From: Paraflavisolibacter caeni
Lineage (GTDB): Bacteria; Bacteroidota; Bacteroidia; Chitinophagales; Chitinophagaceae
Length of the DNA: 64,000 nt
Reading direction: 5' to 3'
Assembly (NCBI RefSeq): GCF_025628885.1
Contig: NZ_JAOTIF010000001.1
Span: 682,001 to 746,000 of the forward strand
The notes beneath the pieces were generated by a model that saw only the letters and a program-made list of their open reading frames with translations, made no database searches and was not told where the DNA came from. A program made the translations under genes and the position numbers. This document shows positions 46,781-58,658 of this stretch, piece after piece (position 1 is the stretch's first letter; each line of letters opens with the position of its first letter).

Positions 46781-46812
46781 ATTATCATCACACAGAATTA
46801 GTAACGACAAAC

Positions 46813-47991
46813 TTATTTTGCAGTAGCTCCAAAGGTTGCCATCATACCTATTCCTATTTCAATAGCAGCTTCGTCTACGTTAAAAAGAGGGGTGTGAACA
46901 CCTGCAGTAATACCTTTGGCTTTATTGGCTGTTCCTAGTCGGAAAAAGCAACCCGGAATTTGTTGCGAGTAATAGCCAAAGTCTTCAGCTCCCATACGCA
47001 TTTCAGTTTCTTGAACGTTTTCGGAACCCATGAAATCTTCTGCTATACTTTTAGCACGTTGGTACAGCTCTGCATTGTTGTATACGCATGGGTAGCCTAC
47101 ATCAATGTGAATATCGGCTTCACCGCCCATGGCTTGTACCAATTCAAGCGTTTGCTTTTTAATTAGTTCATGTGCTTTAAAACGCCATTCTTCGTCCATC
47201 GCTCTAAAAGTTCCCATTAATTTTACTTCAGTAGGAATTACATTAGTTGTAAATCCACCTTGGAAAGATGTAATAGATAAAACGGAAGGAGAGAAGGGGT
47301 TTACATTGCGGCTGATAATTTGTTGCAAGCTTACAACAAGATGAGAGGCAATCAAAATAGGATCAGAAGTCAGGTGTGGGGTAGCCGCATGGCCGCCTTT
47401 TCCTTTGACAGTAATATAAATTTCATCAGCACTCGCCATTACCTTTCCTGCACGGAAACTGAGCAAGCCTACTTCGAGCTGTGGATTTACGTGCAACGCG
47501 AAAATGCTTTGAGGTTTAGGGTTTTCGAGTACACCTTCTTTAATCAGAAGACTAGCACCTCCAGGGTTCTTTTCTTCACCAGGTTGAAATATCAATTTTA
47601 CTGTTCCTTCCCATTGGTCTTTTGTTTGAGAAAGAATCTTAGCTGCACCTAACAGGCATGTCGTATGCACATCATGTCCGCAGGCATGCATGACGCCTGG
47701 ATTTCGTGATTTATAAGGTACATCGTTTTGTTCAGTGATTGGCAAAGCATCCAGGTCAGCTCTTAACGCTACAATCCTGGATTGTGGGTTTTTCCCACCT
47801 ATAATGCCAACAACTCCTGTGGTCGATTTGATTTCAAAAGGAATATTGTATTCTTTTAGCTTTTGCTGAACGAGTTGAGAAGTTTCAAATTCCTGGTAGC
47901 TCAGTTCCGGATGAGCATGCAGGTAACGTCTTATATCAATGAATTCAGCCGTATATTGTTTTGCTAATTCTTTAATTTTCTGAATAACCAT
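46813..47991 (-). CDS. M20-family amidohydrolase (N-acyl-amino-acid hydrolase type)
   Basis: A 392-aa metal-dependent hydrolase with VALRADLDALPI and HACGHDVHT (metal His/Asp), LIFQPGEEKNPGGA, FALHVNPQ and the MRMGAEDFGYY block. This pattern is that of the hippurate hydrolase/IAA-amino-acid hydrolase branch of M20, which splits N-acyl amino acids. It is not a dimetal dipeptidase of the PepT kind by these blocks. The natural substrate cannot be read from the sequence or from its neighbours. Confidence 0.88.
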   Translation of the reverse strand: MVIQKIKELAKQYTAEFIDIRRYLHAHPELSYQEFETSQLVQQKLKEYNIPFEIKSTTGVVGIIGGKNPQSRIVALRADLDALPITEQNDVPYKSRNPGVMHACGHDVHTTCLLGAAKILSQTKDQWEGTVKLIFQPGEEKNPGGASLLIKEGVLENPKPQSIFALHVNPQLEVGLLSFRAGKVMASADEIYITVKGKGGHAATPHLTSDPILIASHLVVSLQQIISRNVNPFSPSVLSITSFQGGFTTNVIPTEVKLMGTFRAMDEEWRFKAHELIKKQTLELVQAMGGEADIHIDVGYPCVYNNAELYQRAKSIAEDFMGSENVQETEMRMGAEDFGYYSQQIPGCFFRLGTANKAKGITAGVHTPLFNVDEAAIEIGIGMMATFGATAK

Positions 47992-48092
47992 AAGCAGTAA
48001 TCAATTAATTAAATTAAGTTGAAACCCAGAGAATACGTCATTAAATTTTGATTTACAGCTTCAATAATGCAGATCAATGATTCAATACCGTT

Positions 48093-48545
48093 TTATTGAT
48101 CCTGTTCCTCGTTATCATCCTTCACAGGTTTCACTTCAATGACATCATTTACAATAAAAACCCCTTTAGGAAACATCGACTTCATTTGCTGCTGGTAACG
48201 CACTGCTTCGTCTCTGGTTTTAAAGTTGCCTGCTTTTAATCGGAAAAAAGGCGACTGGTAAGCAAGATAAGCTTTCAATTCAGGGAAATACGTGTAAACC
48301 TTTGTTTTAGCAGCAATGGCTTCATCGCGTTTACTGGTATTCATCACCAGCAAACGATAGCCACGCATGGTGCTCCCATACATTTTTTTTGATGCAACAT
48401 TGATACTGGTTTGTTTCTTTACCAGCAAATCAATGCGTGAATCCTTGTGCACAATGACAGACGAAGCGGTACGGAAGGCTGAATCATTTTGTGCAAAACC
48501 AGTAGTTCCGGCAAGCACCAAAACAAGCCATAAGAAATATTTCAT
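48093..48545 (-). CDS. SPOR-domain secreted protein
   Basis: A 150-aa protein with a signal peptide (MKYFLWLVLVLAGTTGFAQ). The mature part ends in a SPOR domain: MRGYRLLVMNTSKRDEAIAA, then SPFFRLKAGNFKTRDEAVRYQQQMK and FIVNDVIE. SPOR domains bind denuded septal peptidoglycan glycans, so it is likely periplasmic and division-associated. The C-terminal tail is acidic. The closest same-strand gene upstream is deoC, which ends 57 bases away. Confidence 0.8.
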   Translation of the reverse strand: MKYFLWLVLVLAGTTGFAQNDSAFRTASSVIVHKDSRIDLLVKKQTSINVASKKMYGSTMRGYRLLVMNTSKRDEAIAAKTKVYTYFPELKAYLAYQSPFFRLKAGNFKTRDEAVRYQQQMKSMFPKGVFIVNDVIEVKPVKDDNEEQDQ

Positions 48546-48601
48546 CTTTTCATTTTTGTAATATTAAAACCAAAAATAGTTCCAGCATTGTTGCTATAAA
48601 G

Positions 48602-49273
48602 TTAATAGCCTGCACCTGCTACACTTTCGCCCTTGGCGATGGCAACGCTGGCACTACAGCCCAATCGGGTGGCGCCGGCATCCAATAAGCTTTTGGCAAA
48701 TTCATAATTCCGGATACCTCCGCTGGCTTTTATTTCTATTTGAGACGGTAAATGCTGACGCATCAGTTGCACCGCTTCCACTGTTGCCCCTTTATCTGCA
48801 TATCCGGTTGATGTCTTCATAAACTGTACAGGATATTTTTGGTATAGCTCGCAGCAGGTAACAATTTCATCATCTGTTAAAATGCCACTTTCAATAATGA
48901 GTTTCAGTAAAACCGATCTACCGGCAATCTGTTGCGTGATTGCATTTATTTCTTTCTCCAGGTAATCAAGATCCTTGTTTTTCAAAGCTACAATGTTGAT
49001 GACCATATCCAGTTCATGAGCGCCATCTTCAATAGCCTGTTTCACTTCGGCGACTTTTGCAGTGTAGTGACTGTAGCCGAAAGGAAAACCGATCACTGTG
49101 GCAACTTTAACCTGGGAACCAGAGATCAATCGAGCCGCATCTTTAATGAAATAAGGAGGCACGCATACCGAGGCGAAACCGTATTCTGTGGCTTCCACAC
49201 AAAGTTTTTCAATTTCTGCCAGTGTCGTATTGGGCTTTAAAATAGTGTGGTCAATGTATTTTGCGATCGTCAT
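48602..49273 (-). CDS. deoC: Deoxyribose-phosphate aldolase DeoC
   Basis: A 223-aa class I aldolase that cleaves 2-deoxyribose-5-phosphate to glyceraldehyde-3-phosphate and acetaldehyde. The ATG at 49273 gives MTIAKYIDHTILKP, the normal start; a TTG 21 bases earlier is not needed. The Schiff-base Lys lies in FMKTSTGYADKG, and IKASGGIRN and a LGCSASVAIAKGE block complete the barrel. It is separated from secA by a terminator hairpin. Confidence 0.94.
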   Translation of the reverse strand: MTIAKYIDHTILKPNTTLAEIEKLCVEATEYGFASVCVPPYFIKDAARLISGSQVKVATVIGFPFGYSHYTAKVAEVKQAIEDGAHELDMVINIVALKNKDLDYLEKEINAITQQIAGRSVLLKLIIESGILTDDEIVTCCELYQKYPVQFMKTSTGYADKGATVEAVQLMRQHLPSQIEIKASGGIRNYEFAKSLLDAGATRLGCSASVAIAKGESVAGAGY

Positions 49274-49302
49274 GGCGTTAAAAATAATTGGCAAACTTCA
49301 AT

Positions 49303-49332
49303 AAAAAATGCCGCAAAACAGCGGCATTTTTT
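49303..49332 (-). terminator. Intrinsic terminator of secA
   Basis: AAAAAATGCCGC and GCGGCATTTTTT form a 12-base stem with a six-base loop. On the minus strand it lies directly downstream of the secA stop (49354) and upstream of deoC. Confidence 0.85.
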
Positions 49333-49353
49333 ATTTTCTGAATGATCATTTTA

Positions 49354-52677
<3,324 letters not shown>

Positions 52678-52707
52678 AATAAATAATTAAAATATAAAAT
52701 CTAAAGT

Positions 52708-52729
52708 CGGACAGGTTTTTAACTGTCCG
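52708..52729 (-). promoter_or_regulatory. Hairpin in the secA leader
   Basis: CGGACAG (52708-52714) and CTGTCCG (52723-52729) pair around eight bases. Read on the minus strand it lies about 31-52 bases upstream of the secA ATG, with an AT-rich run but no uninterrupted T-tract before the start. It may be a regulatory leader structure or the remnant of a terminator. Confidence 0.4.
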
Positions 52730-52902
52730 GATTCCTTGTCAAAAAAGATGCTGAACTTGGATCAAAGCCATTTTGACAGAAAGTTCAAAGATAATTGAAA
52801 TTGGGAATGCTGTTTACAGCTATAGGGAAACCTTAACCTGCTATCAGGGTATTTGTTTTGTTTTATACCAATCTGGCTGGATATTATCTGTAATTTACCT
52901 GT

Positions 52903-53583
52903 ATGAAAGGATTTTGTTTCGTTATGGCGGGATTGATCCTGGCTTCATGTACCGATGACGATGTGGTTAAAATAAATAGGAATGAGCCGGGGATATATGC
53001 TCATTATGATATAAGGGCAGAGGAGGGGAGTGAAATGGCCACCTGTGTTGTTCGGTTATTTGGAAATCAAACAATGAAAAATGCACTCACCCTTGAAGAA
53101 CCGTCGAAAATAGAATTAGACGGACATGCCATGAAATTGGATAGTAGCCGGTATTTGGGTCCTTATTATGAACTGCAAAATCCCGTATCAGAATTTGAAG
53201 GGCAGCATGCCTTAACGTTTACTAGCACCGATAATAAAAAACATAAAGAAGATTTTGAGTTTCACTCAATGTCACTGTTAACGGATTTTAGTGGGCCGGT
53301 TTCAAAAGCAGGTGATCTTGTTTTGCTGCTGGAAGGCTTACTGCCAGAAGATGTGGTCAGGGTGGTTGTGATGGATACCGCCTTCAAAAGCAATGGCATC
53401 AATCAATTGGAAGCTGTTAAAAACGGGAAACTTATTATTAAAAAAAGTTCTCTGCAAACTTTAAAGAGCGGGCCGGTAGTTCTTGAAATTTCCAGGGAAT
53501 CAGAAAGCGAACTACGTTCCGGGATACAGGGAACCCTTTCAATAACTTATAGTTTAAGACGAGACTTGGTGTTAAAGGACTGA
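52903..53583 (+). CDS. Lipoprotein of unknown function
   Basis: A 226-aa lipoprotein: MKGFCFVMAGLILASC puts the lipidated Cys at 16, followed by an acidic TDDD. The rest is beta-rich, with HYDIRAEEGSEMATCVVRLF, several ELDG and EFEGQHALTFTST strands and a C-terminal TLSITYSLRR strand. I do not recognise the family or a catalytic motif. The gene stands alone between secA (divergent) and the epimerase gene. Confidence 0.72.
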   Translation: MKGFCFVMAGLILASCTDDDVVKINRNEPGIYAHYDIRAEEGSEMATCVVRLFGNQTMKNALTLEEPSKIELDGHAMKLDSSRYLGPYYELQNPVSEFEGQHALTFTSTDNKKHKEDFEFHSMSLLTDFSGPVSKAGDLVLLLEGLLPEDVVRVVVMDTAFKSNGINQLEAVKNGKLIIKKSSLQTLKSGPVVLEISRESESELRSGIQGTLSITYSLRRDLVLKD

Positions 53584-53736
53584 GGACTTCATAAAAAGAT
53601 GTCCTGAAAAATAAACATGTTTTTTATACATATGTGCGCTGGTCATGGAAGACTGACTTGTGCTTGATAAAATTAACTCTTGGTTCCATACAACATTACT
53701 TGATAATTTCGCGCCTCAAGAATTAAAAAATATATA

Positions 53737-54804
53737 ATGAAAATTCTGGTAACTGGTGCTGCTGGTTTTATTGGGTTTCATCTGGTGAAAAAGTTGCTGA
53801 CAGAAGGGCATAGAGTCGTTGGTCTGGATAATATTAATGATTATTATGATGTTGGATTAAAGTTCGGCCGTTTACAGGAACTTGGGATCAATCAACAGGA
53901 AATTGAACCTGATACGCTGATCCAAAGCACAAAAAGTGATGGTTTTTCATTTATTAAGGCTAATCTGGAAGATGGAGATATTTTATCGAAGCTCTTTAAT
54001 GAAAGCCATTTCGATGTTGTTTGCCACTTAGCAGCACAGGCAGGTGTTCGGTACAGTATAGAGAATCCTTTGGCATATATTAATAGTAATGTTGTTGGTT
54101 TTACCAATATACTTGAGTGCTGTAAAAGTTACCCGGTAAAACATTTGGTTTATGCCAGCAGTTCAAGTGTTTATGGTTTAAATGCCCAGATCCCTTTTGC
54201 AACAGACCAACACACAGACCATCCTGTTTCATTATATGCGGCCACTAAAAAAAGCAATGAATTATTGGCGCATGTTTATAGTCACCTTTATAAAATTCCT
54301 ACAACTGGCTTGAGGTTTTTTACCGTTTATGGTCCGTGGGGCCGGCCAGATATGGCTTATTTTTCTTTTACAAATGCCATTTTGGACGGTAAGCCAATAA
54401 AAGTTTTTAATGGTGGCGAAATGAGGCGAGATTTTACCTATGTTGACGATGTCGTGGAAGGTGTTGCTAAAGTGCTGTTTCAACCAGCATCGTCTGACCC
54501 CGGATGGATGGATACCAATCCCTCGCCCGATAGTTCAAAAGCCCCCTATCGTATTTATAATATAGGTAATCACAAGCCTGTTAACTTGCTTTACTTTATT
54601 AATTTATTAGAGAAAGAGCTAGGTGTGGAAGCTGAAAAACAAATGATGCCAATGCAGCCCGGTGATGTTCATGTTACCTATGCAGATGTTTCTGCGTTGG
54701 AAAATGATTTTCATTACCATCCGTCTACGCTTATTGAAGATGGCATCAGGCAATTTGTTGCCTGGTATAAAGAATATTATAAAGTCCCGGTCAAGTTTCA
54801 ATAA
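53737..54804 (+). CDS. UDP-sugar 4-epimerase-like NAD-dependent SDR (CapI/UDP-glucuronate epimerase type)
   Basis: A 355-aa extended short-chain dehydrogenase. The NAD motif GAAGFIG is at residues 7-13. The catalytic pair is Tyr167/Lys171 in SLYAATKK, with the SSSSVYG block (141-147) before it. RFFTVYGPWGRPDMA and GEMRRDFTYVDDVVEG match the UDP-glucuronate 4-epimerase (CapI/LpsL) branch, which makes UDP-galacturonate for capsule or LPS sugars. Whether the substrate is UDP-GlcA or another UDP-sugar is uncertain. No glycosyltransferase genes are adjacent. Confidence 0.88.
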   Translation: MKILVTGAAGFIGFHLVKKLLTEGHRVVGLDNINDYYDVGLKFGRLQELGINQQEIEPDTLIQSTKSDGFSFIKANLEDGDILSKLFNESHFDVVCHLAAQAGVRYSIENPLAYINSNVVGFTNILECCKSYPVKHLVYASSSSVYGLNAQIPFATDQHTDHPVSLYAATKKSNELLAHVYSHLYKIPTTGLRFFTVYGPWGRPDMAYFSFTNAILDGKPIKVFNGGEMRRDFTYVDDVVEGVAKVLFQPASSDPGWMDTNPSPDSSKAPYRIYNIGNHKPVNLLYFINLLEKELGVEAEKQMMPMQPGDVHVTYADVSALENDFHYHPSTLIEDGIRQFVAWYKEYYKVPVKFQ

Positions 54805-54813
54805 GTTTGGTCC

Positions 54814-55251
54814 ATGATTCATGTTGAATACCCTGAACCACAGTTTAATATCAGGGAAGAGGAGCAGAAGCACTTCATATTTGATGCCATCCGCAAAGTA
54901 TGGCTTCAGCTTACAGAAGAAGAGTGGGTACGGCAAAACTTTGTAAACTATTTGATCAAGGTACTGGGTTATCCATCCACATTGATTGCATTAGAAAAAG
55001 AGGTTTCTTTGAATAACCTCAGAAAAAGATTCGACATACTTATATATAATAAGGCATTTGTGCCATGGCTGATGGTAGAGTGTAAAGCCCCAGAAGTGCC
55101 GTTAAGTGCAGCAGTCCTGGAACAAGTGTTGCGCTACAACATCAGTGTTCCGGTGGAGTATCTGGTCATAACGAATGGCACTACTACAAGAGGGTGGCAA
55201 AAACAAGAAGGGAAATTGATTGAGTTGGATCATTTGCCAGCCTGGCAATGA
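54814..55251 (+). CDS. Orphan HsdR_N-type PD-(D/E)XK nuclease-like protein
   Basis: A 145-aa protein whose fold matches the N-terminal nuclease domain of type I restriction R subunits: an EEWVRQNFVNYLIKVLGYP helix, RKRFDILIYN (Asp74) and WLMVECKAPEV (Glu89, Lys91), then QVLRYN and YLVITNGTTTRGW. The metal residues of PD-(D/E)XK are intact. There is no helicase part and no HsdM or HsdS gene. Such stand-alone proteins recur in Bacteroidota, and their role is unknown. It starts nine bases after the epimerase gene. Confidence 0.8.
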   Translation: MIHVEYPEPQFNIREEEQKHFIFDAIRKVWLQLTEEEWVRQNFVNYLIKVLGYPSTLIALEKEVSLNNLRKRFDILIYNKAFVPWLMVECKAPEVPLSAAVLEQVLRYNISVPVEYLVITNGTTTRGWQKQEGKLIELDHLPAWQ

Positions 55252-55311
55252 GGTATTGTTTCAAAAACCAGCAATTGATGTTAATAGACTTCAAAATCAA
55301 AATGGTCAATT

Positions 55312-56454
55312 ATGGAAAATCGAGATCTTCACTTTAATCAGGACGAGCTTGCCCGGTATAACCGTCATATCATAATTCCTGGATTTGGTGTGGAAGCCCA
55401 AAAGAAGTTGAAAGCTGCAAAGGTACTGGTAGTTGGCTGTGGTGGTTTAGGGAGTCCCGTTTTACTATACCTGGCAGCAGCCGGTGTTGGTACTATTGGT
55501 ATTGTAGATTTTGACTTGTTAGATGAAAGCAACCTGCAGCGGCAGGTCTTATATGGAGTAGAATCTATAGGGCAACCCAAAGTTGAAGCTGCCCGTAAAA
55601 GGTTAGAAGCATTGAATCCACACATCCAAATTGTGCCTTTCAATACCAGGCTGACCTCCGGAAATGCAATGGACATTATTCGGGACTACGATGTAGTAGC
55701 TGATGGCACCGATAACTTTCCTACCCGTTATCTGATCAATGATGCCTGTGTCCTGCTTGGAAAACCCAATGTATATGCTTCCATTCACCAATTTGAAGGA
55801 CAGGTATCCGTATTTAATTTCAGGCAGCCAGATGGGGAATTGGGGCCTAATTACCGTGATCTTTACCCGGTACCACCTGAACCAGGAACAGTACAGGATT
55901 GTGCTGAAGGAGGTGTGTTAGGTGTTTTGCCCGGTATAATTGGTAGTGTGCAGGCTTTGGAAACAATAAAGATAATCACCGGTATCGGGGAGATTTTGAG
56001 TGGCCGTTTTTATATGTTTGATGCTTTGCGTTTTGAGAGCCGCGTATTGAAGATCAAAAGAAGTATGGATAATCCTCTGAACGGGGCCAATCCTACCATC
56101 AGGTCATTGATCGATTATGAACAGTTTTGTGGTATAAAGACCAGCGAAGTGGACATAAAGGAAATTAATCCTGGAGAACTAAGACAATGGCAAGCCAATG
56201 GAGAAGATGTTCAAGTAATAGATGTTCGCGAACCACATGAGTATGAAAGTATAAACATCAACGCAGAATTAATTCCGTTGGGTTCAATTTCGGAACATGC
56301 TTATAAAATTGCACGCGACAAAAAAGTAGTGGTGCATTGTAAATCAGGTGGTCGTAGCGCCCGTGCTATTCGTGAGCTACAGCAAATGTTTGGTTTTGAA
56401 AACTTATATAATCTTAAAGGAGGAATCATAGCCTATCTGGAAGAAAATGAATAA
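55312..56454 (+). CDS. ThiF/MoeB-type adenylyltransferase fused to a rhodanese domain
   Basis: A 380-aa E1-like enzyme. Residues ~10-260 hold the ATP-binding VLVVGCGGLGSPV, DFDLLDESNLQRQV and DGTDNFPTRYLIND. The catalytic Cys is in QDCAEGGVLGVLPG. Residues ~285-380 are a rhodanese domain with Cys343 in HCKSGGRSARA. It activates a ThiS or MoaD-type sulfur carrier by adenylation, and the rhodanese domain can supply sulfur. The usual Zn-binding CxxC pair (the C-YRC block of MoeB) is replaced by GPNYRDLYP, and no second CxxC is seen, so it appears zinc-free. No thi or moa genes are adjacent. Confidence 0.87.
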   Translation: MENRDLHFNQDELARYNRHIIIPGFGVEAQKKLKAAKVLVVGCGGLGSPVLLYLAAAGVGTIGIVDFDLLDESNLQRQVLYGVESIGQPKVEAARKRLEALNPHIQIVPFNTRLTSGNAMDIIRDYDVVADGTDNFPTRYLINDACVLLGKPNVYASIHQFEGQVSVFNFRQPDGELGPNYRDLYPVPPEPGTVQDCAEGGVLGVLPGIIGSVQALETIKIITGIGEILSGRFYMFDALRFESRVLKIKRSMDNPLNGANPTIRSLIDYEQFCGIKTSEVDIKEINPGELRQWQANGEDVQVIDVREPHEYESININAELIPLGSISEHAYKIARDKKVVVHCKSGGRSARAIRELQQMFGFENLYNLKGGIIAYLEENE

Positions 56455-56456
56455 TG

Positions 56457-56843
56457 CTATTGCATGGCATGCAATCCTATCCTGTTTCCTTCAGTATCGA
56501 TGAAAAAAGCCATGTAGCCAGTTTCCGGAGTGATTTCTGTTCTGGGCATGAGCACTTGTCCACCGGCTGGTTCAATACGGTCAAGTACCTTCTGGATAGA
56601 AGGATTGGCATTTAAGTAAATAACTGCACCATCCATGGAAGGTTCGTGTACTTCACTTTCGCAGATGGCTCCAATTACCTTCCCACTTTTGGCTTCCCCT
56701 GGAAAAGCTGCCATCTTCATGCCCAGCATCTCAGGCATTATTTGCATTTTAATTTGGAAGATTGTTTCATAAAACATTTTGGCCCTGGTTAAGTCGGTAA
56801 CAGGTATTTCAAACCAATTCAACGCATTTGAGTTTTTATCCAT
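56457..56843 (-). CDS. VOC-family (glyoxalase-like) protein
   Basis: A 128-aa vicinal-oxygen-chelate protein: NWFEIPVTDLTRAKMFYETIF in the first half and GYMAFFIDTEGNRIGLHA at the end, with the typical beta-alpha-beta-beta pattern. These bind metal and act on varied small molecules (glyoxalase, extradiol dioxygenase or antibiotic binding), so the substrate is unknown. It converges on the ThiF gene with two bases between stops. Confidence 0.8.
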   Translation of the reverse strand: MDKNSNALNWFEIPVTDLTRAKMFYETIFQIKMQIMPEMLGMKMAAFPGEAKSGKVIGAICESEVHEPSMDGAVIYLNANPSIQKVLDRIEPAGGQVLMPRTEITPETGYMAFFIDTEGNRIGLHAMQ

Positions 56844-56955
56844 AACAATGGAATCTTCGTGTTATTAAAAAACACAGAATATTTCAAGGGCTTGGAGGGG
56901 GCTTCAAAGGATCGGAACTCAGTTGAGATGTGAAGTTAAGCCATAGAAAAATGCC

Positions 56956-57867
56956 TTATTGCTTATTTTTTGTAAATCCTGGATGAAATTTTTCCAAAGT
57001 TTTCCGCAAAAATTCCCTGTCCAGGTGTGTATAAATTTCGGTAGTGGTAATGCTTTCGTGCCCAAGCATTTCCTGAACGGCACGCAGGTCGGCACCGCCC
57101 TCAACAAGGTGGGTAGCAAAGGAATGACGGAAGGTGTGGGGTGATATATTTTTTGTGATACCTGCCTTCTTTACAAGGTCTTTAATGATCAGAAAAATCA
57201 TGACACGGGTAAGTCTTTTGCCCCTTCGATTAAGAAATAATATGTCTTCTTCACCAGCTTGAACAGGCAGGTGTACTCGAATATTTTTGCGATAAATAGT
57301 AATGTGTTTGATGGCGCTGCTGCCAATGGGAACTAACCGTTCTTTATTGCCTTTGCCCACAACTCGGATGAATCCCACATCCAGGAATAATTGCGATAGT
57401 TTTAAATTAACTACTTCACTTACCCGGAGGCCGCAACTGTACATGGTTTCCAGTATAGCCTTATTGCGTCCTCCTTCGGCAGTGCTAAGATCAATTTGGG
57501 CTATGATATTTTCAATTTCATCGAAGCTCAATACGTCAGGTAAGTGGCGTTTCAGTTTAGGCGCTTCCAGGAGCACTGTTGGGTCGGTTTTGGTGATGTC
57601 TTCCAACAGGCAGTATTTGTAAAATGCGCGAATACCTGAAACGATGCGGGCCTGTGAGGCCTGTGTCATGCCTATTTCTGCAACCCATTTAATAAATGAC
57701 TGCAGGTCACTTAATGCTAATTCGGAGGGGGTCTTTAAAGTAGAGGTATGTTGAAGGAAAGCCGTTAGTTTTTCAATATCTGCCAGGTAAGCTTCAACCG
57801 AATTGTCAGATAAAGAACGCTCCAGTTGCAGGTATGCTTTAAATCCTTTTTTGTATGGCTCCCACAT
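56956..57867 (-). CDS. xerD: Tyrosine recombinase XerD/XerC
   Basis: A 303-aa site-specific recombinase that resolves chromosome dimers at dif. All six active-site residues are present: Arg148 (CGLRVSEV), Lys172 (GKGNKE), His244 and Arg247 (HTFRHSF), His270 (LGHES) and the nucleophile Tyr279 (EIYTHL). The N-terminal SAM-like core-binding domain (YLQLERSLSDNSVEAYLADI) is normal. It is not beside phage genes, so a housekeeping role is most likely. A large hairpin at 57887-57930 separates it from the upstream lipoprotein gene. Confidence 0.92.
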   Translation of the reverse strand: MWEPYKKGFKAYLQLERSLSDNSVEAYLADIEKLTAFLQHTSTLKTPSELALSDLQSFIKWVAEIGMTQASQARIVSGIRAFYKYCLLEDITKTDPTVLLEAPKLKRHLPDVLSFDEIENIIAQIDLSTAEGGRNKAILETMYSCGLRVSEVVNLKLSQLFLDVGFIRVVGKGNKERLVPIGSSAIKHITIYRKNIRVHLPVQAGEEDILFLNRRGKRLTRVMIFLIIKDLVKKAGITKNISPHTFRHSFATHLVEGGADLRAVQEMLGHESITTTEIYTHLDREFLRKTLEKFHPGFTKNKQ

Positions 57868-57886
57868 GAAAGTTTTGTTGTCAAAA

Positions 57887-57930
57887 GTCTGTGGTTTGTC
57901 TTTTTCAGTGTAGACCTACAAACCACAGAC
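57887..57930 (-). terminator. Intrinsic terminator of the 57940 lipoprotein gene
   Basis: A perfect 13-base inverted repeat (57887-57899 and 57918-57930, GTCTGTGGTTTGT on the left arm) with an 18-base loop, followed on the minus strand by TTTTG. It sits 20 bases from the xerD start. Confidence 0.75.
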
Positions 57931-57939
57931 CATAAATAA

Positions 57940-58599
57940 TTATAAGCTTATATTTTTTTCAATTGGAACGATTTGTCCGTCTTTCTTCAATTGAACATAA
58001 ATGCGGTTACGGCTGATGTTAACTGAGTCAATAGTTTCATGAATGTTATCCCAGTCAATCTTGTACTCTTCTTTGAAAGTCATGGTTTCAGATTTACCGG
58101 TAGCTATATCTTCTACATAGATAGTACTGTAGTCAGCATAGGCACGCAGGTCTTCTGGAAGTACGAATTTTTTGTCAAAACTGTTGATAGCACTGGACAT
58201 CTTACGGATGCTCTCTTTTTTATTGAATGGCAGTTTCAGCAAATATCCGCGTCCGGTAGCACAATCGTTGAAAGTTAACCATACATAGCTGGTATCTTTG
58301 AAATAAGCACTGATCGCTGAGTTATTCAGGCGTACAAGGTGGCCAAGATAGGTGCCCATGTGAACCTGGCGGCTGGCTGGCATGGCTTCGTGGCTGAATG
58401 AAAGCGTGTCGGCAATGCAATTGTTCACTGATATGGTCACTACTGGTTTCAGCTTGTGATCTCCTGCAAATTTAAAAGTGTCTGTATTGCAAGTGGTATC
58501 ACAAAAAGGTTTAGCGGAGGCAGTCTCTTTGTTATTGGAGCAGCTTGCAAAGAGTAAGGATAAAGAAATGATTGAAAATAAATATCTCATTAGACTCAT
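57940..58599 (-). CDS. Lipoprotein of unknown function
   Basis: A 219-aa protein. From the Met at residue 4 the signal reads MRYLFSIISLSLLFASC, lipidated at Cys17, then SNNKETASA. The mature part has TCNTDTFKFAGDHKLK and beta-type strands with STIYVEDIATGKSETM, and no known motif. It is followed by the terminator at 57887. The upstream gene (YkgJ-like) is on the other strand, so this is a single-gene unit. Confidence 0.7.
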   Translation of the reverse strand: MSLMRYLFSIISLSLLFASCSNNKETASAKPFCDTTCNTDTFKFAGDHKLKPVVTISVNNCIADTLSFSHEAMPASRQVHMGTYLGHLVRLNNSAISAYFKDTSYVWLTFNDCATGRGYLLKLPFNKKESIRKMSSAINSFDKKFVLPEDLRAYADYSTIYVEDIATGKSETMTFKEEYKIDWDNIHETIDSVNISRNRIYVQLKKDGQIVPIEKNISL

Positions 58600-58658
58600 T
58601 TTAAGGTTGGCAAATGTAATTGATCGAATTCATATAACTTCGGAGGAAAAGTTACCAT

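Noticed and set aside
54814-55251. A type I restriction-modification system
   Set aside because: Only an R-subunit N-terminal-like domain is present; there is no HsdM, HsdS or helicase part.
56956-57867. XerD as a phage or transposon integrase
   Set aside because: The length, the active-site residues and the absence of att-like repeats or phage genes fit a housekeeping Xer recombinase.
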